From positions 1 through 64,000 of the forward strand of contig JAZKJV010010532.1 in the NCBI GenBank assembly GCA_037367405.1: DNA of 64,000 nt. The letters are read 5' to 3'. Under the pieces are notes generated by a model. It did no database searches, had not been told where the DNA came from, and saw only the letters and a list, made by a program, of their open reading frames with translations. Made by a program: the position numbers and the translations under genes. This document shows positions 32,298 to 45,536 of this stretch, in pieces; within the stretch, counting starts at the first letter, position 1; each line of letters starts with the position of its first letter. The stretch comes from Ottelia alismoides. Its lineage: Eukaryota; Streptophyta; Magnoliopsida; Alismatales; Hydrocharitaceae.

Positions 32298-34350
32298 TTC
32301 TTCACATGCACTAGCCTTAAAATGTGGCTAAGGTGGCTCAAACATCGGCTTGAAGATTAGATATCTCCAAGTAACCTAGAGCTTTATCCAAATTCTATTG
32401 CATGCTCCAGATGCATCCACGAGTTTACATCCTGCACCAAAAGCGTAGGAAGCTTCAGTGCTATTACCTTACCTACTCAGAGATGGAACACAAGTGAGGT
32501 GTAATGGATGTGCAGATATAGCAGGGAGGTGCGTGAAGGAGCTTGATTCGCCAGATTGGAGTGAATTTGGTTTCTAAAGATGGAGTTTTTGCATAGAAAA
32601 TGAAGGAGAACAAGATGATATGGTCTACGGGTTGAAGAAAAGGTGTGTTATGACTAAGTTGTCTTGAATCTCAAGCTCGATGTCAAATTGGGATTTATTA
32701 ATTAAATATAACCCTAATGATTAACAACGAATTGCATAAATCAAAACTAAGGACTATGTATTACCTAAGATGCGAGGAAAAAGGTGACTCCAGTCGATAG
32801 ATGGCTGAAGAAGCAAAATGTTATGATGGAGCTTGCCGAAGATGGAGCTGGATCGCCACCTCCTTCGATCCTCCTCGTTGCAGACTGAGGTTAGGCGCTC
32901 CTGTCACCAAAGAGAGGCTTATGGATTAGATATGGGGGACAAAGACTGATTCAAGAGGGATCAAAACCAAAAAGGTAGATATGGGGGTATGTATAGGCAA
33001 TAATGTTAGGTGAGATCGATCACAAGATTGCTAATGATTGTGTGCTCGTTCGACCGATCTAAGTCTATAACATGTTGGATCAATGCATGGGGTGCATGAT
33101 CAATGAAGAAATCGAAGAACTTTGGGCACATGATCATGACTAAAGAAATCAGCAAAATCAGGCACGCATGCTTCTAACACAAGTCAGATAAGGTATAGTT
33201 ACAATTGACCTAGGTCTACTAATGGGATGTTTTGGTTTGTCTATGTAAACCAACCAGAAAAATTCCAAAGTAAGATATGTTGGTAAAATAAATAAAAAAA
33301 TATTAAATGAATGAATTAATTCTCATTTTAAAAATAATTGTTTTTATAATTTTATGTTGTATTTTATAAATTTTTTTGTTTATTTTTTAGAGGTCATCTA
33401 TTATAAGTTACTTTTTACATGTGTTTATAGGTAAATAAACTTGTATTTTCGTATTTTATTTTTAATTTATAATATATATTTTATTATTATATACATGTAT
33501 TTTATATATTTTTTATCTTTTTTAATTTATAATTAAATTTTTTTATTGTACTTTTCTGAGTTATTATGTATATTTAATTAATAATGTATATGTATATTAT
33601 TAGTATATACATGTATATTCCATCTATGTATTTAGATGAATTCTTTATATTGATTTTATTTTTATGGTTTTAATTCATTTTATTTATGGATTTGTGTTTC
33701 AAATTGTATTAAGAATTTTATAAAAATAAAATAATTTAAAAACACAAAATAAATATTTTTAATAAAATATACATGCATATTGCACAATGTGGGCCCAAAA
33801 CCTATAAAAGTTATATACAATTAAAGGTGATTTTTGTCCACTCTGATATAGTATGAAAAAGATACAGGTTTGCGATATTTTTATTTTGTGTCTCAGACAT
33901 ACTACGCATTATTTTCTTTGAAATCAATTTTGTATTTTACTTTTTATTTTTATCTACAACATTCATGTTGAGGATTTTATTAATTGAGGTGTCAAAATAA
34001 TAAATTAAAATGTATTCCAAAAAACAAAATTTATGCTATTAAATCAAGATTTTGTACGTGGTTTTCTGTGTCATTTTTATACAGTTCTTCTACCCTATCT
34101 TCTCCTAATTTATTCCTTGTCGACCAAGTAATCATGATGACTGGGTCTCAGGGTTTAGGCTCACTCAACACCTATGGTGTTTCATTTCTTTGTCATTTCT
34201 TCCTTTACTCTTTTATTTAGAATTAAATACAATATATATTATTTTCACAGTATTTTGTATACATTAGATAGCGTTTATTTTGAAAATAATGGTATATACA
34301 TGCATTTATATAGGGATTCATGACCAAAATGAAAGAATTAAGGTGATGAA
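32298..34350 (-). mobile_element. E, 3' LTR, truncated by B
   Basis: Aligns with 61285-63151. Shared landmarks: 'agatatctcca', 'cttgcaccaaaa', 'taggaag', 'gtgtaatgga', 'agggaggtg', and 'tcatgatgac' near 34133. It begins at the right edge of B, so its U5 end has been lost or displaced. 33270-33780 is very AT-rich. Confidence 0.8.
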
Positions 34351-34357
34351 CTTGCCT

Positions 34358-34374
34358 TTGCTAGTCCCTAGCAA
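34358..34374 (-). repeat. Hairpin before E 3' LTR
   Basis: TTGCTAG-GGA-CTAGCAA on the minus strand, followed by CAAAGGCAAG, a decayed polypurine tract, then the LTR. It sits where C has ATGCTCG-AGGA-CGAGCAT. Confidence 0.75.
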
Positions 34375-36540
34375 CACTAATACCTAATAAGTATAGAAAA
34401 GGAAACAAAGAAAAGAAAAAGAAATAAATTGGATAGATTTTAACTCTTGAACTTGTCTTTGTAATATCAAAATTTAGAGGTCTGTCGGACTATTCGATAT
34501 TTAGTTTGTTTGGAACATTGCTGGGAACCGGACTTGAAACACAATAACCTTTGAAATCCACAAAACACTGCTCAAGTATCCTCAAAATCCATGTCAGAAC
34601 AAATCGACGTCACATGTAATCTTTTTTACTATGAGTCTATCTTGTATAATGTGTGTAATTTTTAGCTCCTCTCGGCAGAAGCGATAAAAGTCAGTCTTCT
34701 CAACCATGGTGACCTTAATTCCCCAATCCAATAACTCTTTCCTCTAGAAGCGAGGTTATTCCCTTATAAGTTCAAGTGCAACCGATTTAAGAAGAGGAGG
34801 TGGAGAAGAGAATGGATGCCAGCTGGTGTAGCTACCTATCCTAGGATGCTTGACCAGGGTAGACAAGTCATCCGGCTTCAAGCTCAAATACATATTGACT
34901 CTGTTGCTCAAACATGCTTATTGAATACATGCATGCTCCAACGGGAATTGATTTTTCTTTATATTTTCCTGTCTATTCCTTTTGGAGCTTTTGAATATGT
35001 ATTTTTTTAAAATAATATAATCTCTAATAGCATTTACATAAGGACTTTTTCCTCTTGATCCAGTAGACTATCCCTATTTTGAAGCATTATTGCAACCACA
35101 ACTTTTGTCATTAGACCTCGTGGCTACTGGATCATGTTGGGGTACATTGGCCACAAATGTATGACTTCTGACGTTTAGATTAGCTTGTGTATCATGCAGG
35201 CAAATCCACAAATGTAATTCGCATGCATAAAGTATTTTTGTGAAATCAATTTTATAATTCTGAACTTTTTGTGGATTTCTGAAAAAGTTTGGCAATGTTT
35301 AATGCAAACAATTTGCAATTTTATTATAGATTTTTTTTTTGCAAATTTTTAGGGATTTTTGGAAAATGGTTAGAAAGAGAATTATGTACAGATATTTACA
35401 TGGGGGTGTATTTTATTATTTATAATAATTTGTACAATTTAGTTGTTCACAAGTTTGCGTACTTATTTTTTTAAGAATCTTATTTACTTAAATCTTGTAT
35501 ATGGTTTCACAAAAATGCAAAGAATTTCACAAACATTTTGAAAATTTTATTTTGGAAAATAATTTGACAAATAAATTTTCAAACATTTACAAAAATTTTA
35601 AAATCATTTTGCAAAGATATTTTAAACAATGTCTTTAGTTTTTTTAAACTATTTTCGCAATCATTTTCTAAACCATTAGCGAATAGATTTTAAAAATATT
35701 TTATTCACAAAAGGAAAGAGATTTCTACAAACAAAACGTTTTTACAAAGGTTGAAAATATTTTACAAAATATTTTACAAACATTTTTCAAATGATTTTTC
35801 AAAGAGATTTTCCAACCATTTTACAAATATTTTGCAAAATAGTTTTACTATGATTTATTAATTAGCATATACGAAGAATTAGATGTGGGTTTTAATTTTT
35901 ATTTCTTAGCTACATAATTTGAAAATATGCAAGTGTGAGTTATGGCTACAATATATACAAGGTATATATGACGCCCTATACTTAGCTTGAGGTACTTATA
36001 GATCAGAGAGAAAAGGAAGACATAACACGTACTATGGGAAAATCTATACTACAAGTACTAAATGATGAATAGGAAGTCAACTGTCTCCCCTACACATAGG
36101 ATCAATTAATCCTAAGTATAACAGACTTTATTCAACATGTAGGGAGGCTCGAGAGTGGGAATGAATAAATCATCGACTCGACCTGTCTCCCACTACACAT
36201 AGGGGAAAATATTCCTAAGTATAGACATAAAATCAAAAGTTAAGGAGACAAGAAGGGATCAATGAAATAAGCACCCGAATGCACTCATCCCCCAAATACT
36301 TAGGATGAATTATATCCTAAGTATAACAATGATGAATGGGATGAATTCCACTTACTGGTAGGATGAAAGAAGAGAAAATGGAAAGAACAAAAGAAGAAAA
36401 TGATTAATCAATAAAAAATATTTTTGAATGCCTCGTATGATTGCACTAATGCCATGTCTGTAAGCTCTTCATGGTAGACCACATGAATTGAATCAACCAC
36501 ATATAGAAACATGTCATGTTCAAGATAAGGCTTCAAAAGC
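34375..36540 (-). mobile_element. E 3' non-coding region
   Basis: About 2.2 kb between integrase and 3' LTR with no open frame worth calling. 35500-35860 is a monotonous series of 'tttt(g/c)aaaa' motifs like 11530-11760 of C. Three stem-loop plus G-run modules lie at 36086-36324. An env-like gene, sometimes found here in Athila elements, is not recognisable. Confidence 0.75.
36086..36324 (-). repeat. Three stem-loop plus G-run modules in E
   Basis: On the minus strand each module reads TATACTTAGGA, a short centre, its (partly changed) complement, a few bases, then G4 or G5. The best has perfect 11-base arms (36296-36306 and 36314-36324) with GGGGG following on the minus strand. The other two lie at about 36086-36120 and 36189-36224. 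Confidence 0.85.
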
Positions 36541-37530
36541 TATCAATTGGTCACAAATGGTTGTGCATCAGTTGATAATCTAGACATAATAATGCTTCCA
36601 TTATCATGCATATACTTCACTATAAAAGGCATGGTCCACTTGCTCTTCATCTTCCGTAGAAATAATTTGTGTTTTGCATCAATCAACGAGACCTTCTTAC
36701 GAGGTTTGAAATTATTACAATGGATGTGATTGTCGTGCCATTTCCTTACCTTCTCCTTGTACATCAAGCTACTGTCACTTGCATACTAACAGAATTTGAG
36801 AAGTTGATTCAGATCCAACTTTTTATTTTTCTGTCCTTCTTGGAATACAAATTATGAACATTAATTGCTTACAATATGAATGAGTTCCACAGGCAAATTG
36901 CATGGCTTACCATGCACAGGCGATAGGGAGTCATTCCTAATGGTGATTTGTAGGTGGTCCGATAGGCTCAAAGAATCGAGTCAAGGAGTTGCTACTAGTT
37001 TTTCCTGTCGAGGAGCGTAAGTTTCTGTAAAATGGTTTTTATTTCCCTCTTTGAAAATTCGACATAGCCATTGGGTTAAGGGTGGTACGGAGAGGCAACA
37101 TGTTGTTGAATTCATAATTCCTGTGTCGGCATCTTCACCTCTCTGTTGATAAAATGACTACCCCCATCTGAAATCAGAATTTCGGGGATTTATAACCTTG
37201 TAATGATGTTTTCCTATGAAAATCTATAGATAGTGTGATTGTTAGCGACTCGAGTTGGATCGACAACTAGCATAATGTCCTCATTACCCTGATTGTGGGG
37301 AAATGGGCCCATGAAGTCAATGCCTAATGCATCAAAAACATATACGATCTGCATGTACTTTAGGGGTATTTTGTCTCTCTTTCCTATGGTTCTGCCCATC
37401 TTTTGACAGTCAGTACAACATTTTATGAAGTCTTCTGGATCTCTGAATAAGGTTTTCCACCCGAGACCACATCGAAGTACTTTGGCTTCCGTACACTTTT
37501 TAAAGTAGCGTCATCCTGATTCTCTTGCAT
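36541..37530 (-). pseudogene. E integrase remnant
   Basis: The gypsy integrase would join the cDNA to the host chromosome. The core is seen at 37214-37399 with LGIDFMGPFP, carrying the first catalytic Asp, and LVVDPTRVAN. The C-terminal part is at 36543-36767, with YKEKVRKWHD and SKWTMPFIVK, the usual end of Athila/Tat integrases. The stretch between (36770-37210) is frame-shifted. No chromodomain is visible, consistent with Athila/Tat rather than chromoviruses. Confidence 0.85.
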
Positions 37531-37830
37531 GGCAATGCTCAAGGACACTTTGAACTTCCTCCTGAGAAATACAACTCCTTCAGATGCAATCTACCTCCTC
37601 ATGAAAGAGATAAGGATCCTCCCACTGATAGGAATGAATATTCGACAAAAATTTGTTGTCTTTCAGCTTTACACAATCTTGTGGAGTTCTCTAGGACATG
37701 GGATAACTCACAATATCAGTGAATCGGGGGAGCAAGGTAACTAACAAAATAGCCTCATCTTGGAAAGACTCTATAATAGGTAGTAAACTCTGCTCAAGAA
37801 TGTCTGACTCTAGTGGTCTTTATAAATGAT

Positions 37831-38121
37831 CTACCACCACATTATTAACTTCGGATTTGTCACCGATTTCAAGATCGAATTCTTAGAGATGAAATATCTA
37901 CTAATGAGTATTTGTTTGGCATAGTTGTCATCTTGTAAGTACTTGACAGCAGAATGGTATGTATATAAAATCACTTCGGAACCAAGGAGATGGAATATGA
38001 ATTCCTCCATGGCGAAGATGATCGCTAGCAGCTCTTTTTTAGTGACAGTGCATTTTTTCCGAGCTTCATCTTGAGTTCTACTAGGGTAGTGAATAGAAAA
38101 TGATAGATTGTATCTTTGCAA
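37831..38121 (-). pseudogene. E RNase H remnant
   Basis: An open stretch with YPSRTQDEARKKCTVTKKEL, LLAIIFAMEEFIFHLLGSEV and a YTYHSAVKYL block. These match the end of RT and the RNase H region of gypsy elements, where 'YTTTEKELLA' and 'DHAALKYL' are typical. It lies between RT (right) and integrase (left). Sequence from 38122 to 38540 connects it to RT in broken frames. Confidence 0.83.
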
Positions 38122-38539
38122 TCCTAGAACTGCTCCAATGGCGTAGTCTGATGCATCTATTTGATTTCAAATGGTAGACACCAATCATGCGATTGAAGGA
38201 CAAGAGCCTAGTTTATCAATTCTTTTATATGTTTGAAAGCTTGGAGGACTCTGTTATAATCAATGAAATCTACATCCTTACTTTGAAGTTCAATCAATGG
38301 TTAGGAAATTTTATTGAATTCATTGATGAATCATCGTTAGAAACTGACATGCCCAAGAATGACCTGAATTGCTTCAGATTTGTAGGTGGCTCGAGTCTTG
38401 AAATGACATCCACCTTTACATGATCTACCTCCATGCCACGTTTTTATATGTCATGGACTAGCACAATACCTTCAGTCACCATGAAATGGCTCTTCTCCCA
38501 TGAGAGCACAAGGTTAACTTAACAACATCTCTTTAAGAC

Positions 38540-39485
38540 TCAGTCTAAATAAGATAGGCACTGATTGAAACTATCATCATGGACCAAGTAGTTGTCCATG
38601 AAAACCTCGAGGAAACTACCAACCATATCTGCAAAAACTACCAACATGCACCTCTGAAAGGTTGCAGGAGCATTACACAGTTTAAATGATATCATGTAGA
38701 AGGAATATGTCCCAAATGGATAGGTGAAGGTAGTCTTTTGTTGATCTTCTGGGACGATTGCAACCTGGTTGTATCCATCCAAGAAGTAGAAATACTCCTT
38801 CACAACGAATCTTTCAACAATCTAGTCGATGAAGGAGAGAAGAAATGATCCTTCTTGGTCATTAGATTGAGACGTTTGTAGTCAACATAGACGCACCAAG
38901 ATTTTGGAATGCTGATTGTGATCTCCTCTCCTTTGTCATTCTTAACCAAGGTGATCCCTGATTTCTTTGACACAACATGCAAGAGACTCACTTATTTTGA
39001 GTTTAAGATGGCATATATGAATTCTGCATCACACCATTTTATTTCATTCATCACAACATCCTAGAGGTTTGGATTAATATACGTTAGAACTCTCGAGATA
39101 ACTTGCTATATTCTTCAAAATATATGTAATATAAGAACAATGAGGAGTTGATCCCATGGAGATCTAAAATTTTCCAGCCAATGGTATTGTGATTTCTTTA
39201 TACAACATCGAGAAAATGAGATTCTTGTTTCTGTGTCAATTGAGAATTGTTGATCACGGGAAACATGTTCTACACACCAATAAGGAAGGCATACTTCATG
39301 TTTGTTGGAAGTGGATTTAGTTCAAGCAGTGTCCGATTCAGATAAGCAGTGACTTCAGCTATTGTGCAGGGTATTGGTGTCGGATCTTTCAACTGTATTG
39401 TGTCCACCATTGGCACTGTAGATTCCACATTCAATGCAACACTGAATTCTTCAAACCTAAAATCTTGTTCATAAAATTTTTCCAT
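38540..39485 (-). pseudogene. E reverse transcriptase remnant
   Basis: Minus-strand frames read in order. 39270-39485 ends with LNPLPTNMKYAFLIG, the stretch between protease and RT. 38800-38991 has HVVSKKSGITLVKN and WCVYVDYKRLN (motif A Asp). 38540-38803 has FLDGYNQVAIVPEDQQKTTF, YPFGTYSFYMISFKLCNAP and TFQRCM, then FMDN at 38591-38602. The last should be F/Y-MDD, so the second catalytic Asp is Asn. The solo LTR F starts just upstream (to the right), separating RT from protease. Confidence 0.9.
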
Positions 39486-39515
39486 TATTTCTTCCTACTT
39501 TGTGAAGGACATGTG

Positions 39516-40022
39516 TGAAGGATATGGTATTATCCTCAAGCACATCACGGAAGCGTGATCGTCGTATCGAATACGACGTAGAACGACTAGTTGTACTAGT
39601 TGTTCTGTACAACGGAATTTAAAAATTTTTTCATGCGATAAAACCACATGATCCAAGAATGCTTCTCGGATCGTTTCATCTATAACCACAACAAGTGTAA
39701 AGGAATACCTCTTGAAGCGTGGTTGATCAAGTCTCTAAAGAAAGAGACCTCCTGTCTCATGTCCGATCGTCGGTGAGATCGCTTGCGAGCGCGGTGACAA
39801 ACCGCGTAGTCCTCGCAATCCAAGAAGATGATCCAAGCATGGTTGCTCCAGATCTCGTCGTACGAGATTGAACGTCTCCTTCGTGAGCGTACCACTCCAA
39901 GAAGACGGAGAATCGAAGAACATCGAAGCGGCGGCGCGGTGGCGAGAGCATCGACGAGAACCTCCCCTAGGGTCCGGTGGTCGACCACCAAGTAGAGGGA
40001 TAGGGTTGACGTGTATGGAGAA

Positions 40023-40053
<31 letters not shown>

Positions 40054-42015
40054 TTCAATATTGCATGTACTAGAGAGCAAGGTATGCCTCTCTATTTATA
40101 GGGTTTTAGGATCCATTGATCTCAATCCATGTGACATATAAAATCAATGGATGAGATGGATTTTTGTCAATCCAATGGTCAAGATTGTTGTTGGTAAAAA
40201 GCCAACAACTTATGATTTAATTTAGATTAAATATATTTGATAAATCAAATATACATCAATCCTAAAGTTAAATCAATCAAATAAGGAGAAGATTACAAAG
40301 GAGATCAAGCCACCCCAAGAAATAGGGTGGACATCCACCAATTCCATATAGGAATTGGGTGCCGCCCACCACCTTCCAAGTGGGGACAATCTCATGGATT
40401 TCCATAAGATTTCATTTCTCCTTGAATTTCTCCAATATTTATTTCCAACAACTTTTGTTGGGATTTATACACCAAAATAATTCACAATTAATTTTGAGTA
40501 TATTGCAATCTTGACATTGGAAAATTGTGAATCATATTCACAACCCAAAACAACATATAATTTACATTGTCAATTAATTACACAATGTATATCCATTAAT
40601 CAACAAATATAAATTATAATTAGCCCTCTCTAATACATTATAATCACATTTATAATATATTATGAATAATTGGATATTTCTATCCACATTTTTCTTATCC
40701 ATAATAATTAAATCAAATTTAATTATATTAGATAATTTCTACACACATCAAGATGATTAGATCACATTTAATCATTAATTATTCATTGCTTATATCTTAT
40801 GGAATTATTCATGAACCCTTCAAGAATAATGTGATTTCTCTGCATATACTTGGAGATAAGGACATGGCTATTGTATTGTTCCATGTATAGTGACTTGGAT
40901 GTTGAGATCATATCTCAAATCCAGATCCCATGGACCTCCCACTGATGCTTGATCAAATCAAGATCGTAGACCTAATCTTCTCATTGCATCTGAATCTCAA
41001 TCAGATCAGTGTCCAGTTCATGGACTAAGATTAGGTCACTTCTCTAATGAGAGGAGTCACTAAAATCCAAACCTGTTTCATCACTCCCTCGGAATGGAAG
41101 CATCATGGTTATATAATCGTTTATGATCACATCACCCTCAGGTATTCCCAATACCTGTACATCCTGCATACTGGAAGACCTATGATCATTCTGAAGATAA
41201 AGATCATTTTTACACAGTCATCTTCAGGGTTTGATCATTAAGTTTCTCAATCCTCACTGGGATTTGGTATAGATTGTATGCTTTCCCAAAGCATATATCT
41301 TCCCTTCAAATTCATGTCATGCTTCCAAAGCATGACGACAATGCATGGAATTTGATCAGTCCCAGTACCTCATGAGTGAGCTCATGTCTCCCGCTGTATG
41401 ATCCCTTTGAGAGATCGTATTACTCATATGTCTTTACATGCACACCAGCTCGTCGGTGTATAGACCATGGTTAGGTCATCAACCTATTGGTCTGCCAAAT
41501 GTACACACTCAGACATATAGCAACACATCTATCTCCGGTCAGAGGATGCATGCCTATGCTGTGACAAGATTCAACATAGGTCTTTGGTTATCTCGATCTC
41601 GTTAAGTCAACCCATTGACTTAACTAATCTGACACCTCCGAATCACTATTCCCATGCAGAGGACCTGCATCAAGAGGTCAGTCAGATATCAGTCATATGA
41701 GAAAGGATTTCCATCTCCTACTGAGAATGGAGATCATCACTTAACAATCATTTGATACTTGATGAGTCCTCTATCTAACTCCTTAGATATCCATCCAAGA
41801 ACCAGCTTCTATGATTCAATTAATGAATCAACGGTTGTATGATTATCAAGTGGGCCATGATACACAACCCTTACTGTACAGAGGGACACTATAGTGCATT
41901 CATTCATTAAATCTCAGAAAGGGAGTGAAAATAATCAATAACTTTTATTGATAAATCATTTATTACAATAACATTTATTGTAGGAATGGTTCGACCGGGG
42001 CTCACATTGCTAACA
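39516..42015 (-). mobile_element. Copia solo LTR F
   Basis: A single 2500-bp LTR, minus orientation, flanked by ATGTG at 39511-39515 and 42016-42020. It starts (42015) TGTTAGCAATGTGAGCCCC and ends (39516) ATCCTTCA on the minus strand. TATA box at 40092-40101, AG/CT microsatellite at 40020-40048, R/U5 segment at about 39690-40000, hairpin segments at about 40490-40790. No internal sequence accompanies it, so the rest was probably removed by LTR-LTR recombination. Confidence 0.94.
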
Positions 42016-44553
42016 ATGTGCCTAAAGATGTGCTCTTCAGCAACTTAACAAAAATCTCATCACCAAGGACATTTGGGAACTTGATTGTGTTGTCTACACT
42101 TTCCTCTATGGAGAGGAATTCAAGGGTTTCTTTATAATCCATAAACAAATTTGTATCATGGATTTCAGCAAGGAAGTCACATTCGTTTGTTCATTACTCT
42201 GTAGGCTTGCTCATGTCTGATGTAGAATCAGTCAGTTTAGGCACTTAGATAATCTCGATGGACACCTTGTCTCTTTTAGAATAGAAGCTGATTTTCCCAG
42301 TGTCATTGTCCACTACTGCTTTGGCTGTTAGGAATGAGCGTCCAAGTATTATCGGGTATGAATAAGAGGAGATGAGGTATCCATGTCGAGCACTGTGAGG
42401 TCCACAGGGAACTGCATTACCTGAAAAGTGATGATGACATCCTCCAAAATACCTCGAAGCTGCTTGATCGAAGTGTCTACGAATTGCAGAATCATTCTAG
42501 TGGACTTGAGCATTCCAACCCAAATTCTTTGAGTAATGAAGTAAGCATCAGGATGACTGACGATCCACTATCAAGAAGTGTTCGAGCGAACTCTTGATCA
42601 AACATCTGACATTTGACAAAAGGAGCACCATGTCTTTCTATTTGGTCTGGAGATTTCTTATTACATTCACTGTGGACGTAGTCAGAATGTGTTTCACAAT
42701 TCGTTCTCTGGAAATGCGGTTGTCTCTTAGAAATACATGCTTCTTTTAGCCCTTCCTTGATGTTTGGCAAGTACTTGATGTCTTTGAGCAAGGGCATCTC
42801 AAGAACAAGATTCTTAATAATTTCAACCACGTCAGGGTCAGATAAGGAAATTTTTGTATTTTTTTTGGATTTTCTCAAAGCATATGGAAACAAAATATTT
42901 ACAGAACCAAAAGAAGAAATATTGTTCCTTTGAGTGCCCACATCAGACTATACAAATGAATGACTGAAATAAGCACTATCATCCTAGAAAGGTGGAAACC
43001 CAAAATCTGTTGTAGGGCTCCATTGGATGACATCAAGGTGGCTGTAGATGCGGTCTCCTCGATGGCTAGCGCGATTGTGCTTTGACAACTACTACTACTA
43101 ATGTTCTCTTTATCATAATTTTGATTTTGTACATTTTTTCAAAGTTTCCTTTGTGTTGCTTCTCTGTTGTCTTCTTCTTCCTCAACCAGCTCAGTTGCTC
43201 GATCAACTGATACAGAAGAGGATGATTCACTAGGTAAAGATTTATTATTCCCCTTAATGGTGGTAGATGGTTGTAGGGTCCTACCGCTCTTGAGAGTATC
43301 AACAATAGATAATGAAATATGCACTTCTGGCTCTGTTAAACCATAGAGAACATCAGAGACTTCATGCTCCTTTTTCCTAAAATTATTTGGGCTTGATTTG
43401 ACTTATACTGGAATAGGAGTTTTGGTGGTGGTGAGGTCGTCGAGCTTCCGGGTCATTTTAGCAAGGCTCTTTAACAAATGAGCCAAGCAATCTAAGGTAG
43501 TGATCACAACAATAGGCTCGGATGGTACAGTGTCTTGTCCAAGCTGATACTGGGAACAGTGTTGAGGCTACATGCAAGAATGTTGAGGATTATAGTGATG
43601 AGAAGGGTGGTACTAGTGATGCTGATGAGGCAGTTGGTTCTAATATAGGACAACTGAGTACTTCTAGTTCTGCTAGTATTGTGGGTACTGCAGTTGTTTG
43701 TACTGATTTTATCTCCAATTACCATGCTATTGTGGAGACAACTACTGCTACTAAGGCAGGTTCTGGAAAAAATATCCCTCTTTGCTATTGAGGGAATGGG
43801 TGGTTGCCTATAAACTAGCCATGTTGCCATCTGCCAGGACATGCCATCTATGTATCATTGTTCCATATACCATTCTCCTCCTAAATGATAGGTGGAGTTG
43901 GGAAATAGGCATATGGAATGTGTTGGCGCTTAGGCTGGTAGACAACCAACTGTTGTTGCAGCTGCTGAGGAGATGTAGGTTCGGGGACCTACATATAGTA
44001 CACGTGTTGAACTGCTGGTTGTGCTAAACTTTGTGAGGAGTCTGAGGCAATCATGATTCCTTTGTCGCAGCATGTGTTCAAACCTACGGAGAAACAGACT
44101 AGAAAGAGTTGAATGTACTCACCTGCAGCTCAAGCTGCTTGGTGATATGATCTAATTTGTCCAGATACTGCATCCTCTATTAGATCGTAGCATGTTTCTC
44201 TAGTTCATGTGATCGTTTCTTGATGATGTACACTTTGTACAGGTGTCTTCTTATGATGCTAAAGATGGAGCTCTTGTCCCTATCAGGCTCGTGAGAAGCT
44301 ACCGTATGAACAGGTTTCTGAAGATTATGGGGCTAGCGCTCATATGCATAGGACGAAGATAAGTCAGCCTCTTCTTTGACCATTTCCTTGAAGATCTGTC
44401 ATATGACATCCTCATCCTTATTGAAATGTGAGCCATCACACATGGGGTTCACTAGCTTTTGACTCTTAATTTTCAGTCCCCCAAAGAAATGTTGGAGCAG
44501 GATGGTCCTAGGAATGTCGTGATGGGGACATTTCTCATGTAAATCGGTAAACT
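42016..44553 (-). pseudogene. E protease and C-terminal gag remnant
   Basis: A 149-codon frame (42492-42941) carries the retropepsin motif LLDSGSSVILM after FVKCQMFDQEFAR, and SLLKEFGLE further on; D-S-G is intact. To its right (43400-44000) broken frames show Gln/Asn/Pro-rich sequence such as YNPQHSCM and PQHCSQYQL, typical of the gag C-terminus in this branch, followed by LAHLLKSLAKMTRKLDDL. The piece ends where D inserted (44553). The protein would process the polyprotein; it is dead. Confidence 0.85.
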
Positions 44554-45377
44554 TGGAAGGATATAGGAAAAATCCTCAAGCTCATCACGGAAGCGTGATC
44601 ATCACATTGAATGGGATCGGGAGTGACTAGTCGCACTTGCTCGATGCAGCAGAAATTAAAATTTTTTTATGCGATGAAACCACATGATCCAAGAACACTT
44701 CTCGGATCGTTTCATCTAAATCACAAACAAGTAATAGGATTACCTCTTGAAGCGTGGTTGCGATCGAGTCTCTAAACAAGAGACCTCATGTCTCAAGTCT
44801 GATCCGACGGAGGAGATGCTTGCGAGCGCGGGGATGACTCGCGTGCTCCTCGCAATCCATGTTGATGATCCATGTGTTGGATCTCCTGACCTCATCACAC
44901 GAGATCTGACATCTTCTTCACGAGCGAGACGCACCGAAGGACATGGAGATCCACAAGTAAGAACTCCAGCAGCATAACGACGATGCTGCAGCGATGTCGA
45001 TTCTCTCAAAGGCTCCATGGTGGACGACCATAAGAGAGAGATGGAGAGAGGCACATGATGTGTAGAGAGAGAGAAGAGAGCATTCATTATAATCATCTAA
45101 CATATGTCTTGAAGAGCAAGGGTGCCTCTTCTTGTATTTGGTTTTGGGAGTCCATGCATCTCAATCTGTGGACAACACACAATCAATGGTTGAGATTGAT
45201 TTGTGTTTCTTTCAATGGCCATGATCTTGTTGTGAAAAACACGACAAAATTTAATTTAATTTAATTTATTATATATCGATAAATCGATATATTTAAATTC
45301 AAATCAAATCAGTTAATTATCCTTGGATATAATGAGGAGATAAACCATATCCCTTAAAAATAGAGGACGACCACTCT

Positions 45378-45440
45378 TCTCATGAGATCTCATTTATCTC
45401 ATGAGATCTCATTATCTCATGAGATCTCATTATCTCATGA
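45378..45440. repeat. Tandem palindromic repeat in D LTR
   Basis: Three copies of TCTCATGAGATCTCATT with a 2-4 base spacer. Each contains the palindromes CTCATGAG and ATGAGATCTCAT. The same array is in the other LTR at about 53416-53480. Confidence 0.9.
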
Positions 45441-45536
45441 TATATCTCCAAAATTTACAACAACAACTGTTGTAAATTATTTCACAAATATAATTAACAA
45501 TTATCTTGCGAAATATTGCAATCATGTCAATAAAAA

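Noticed and set aside
43522..43791. Plus-strand Ser/Thr-rich 89-codon frame
   Set aside because: It is antisense to the Gln/Asn/Pro-rich gag tail of E.
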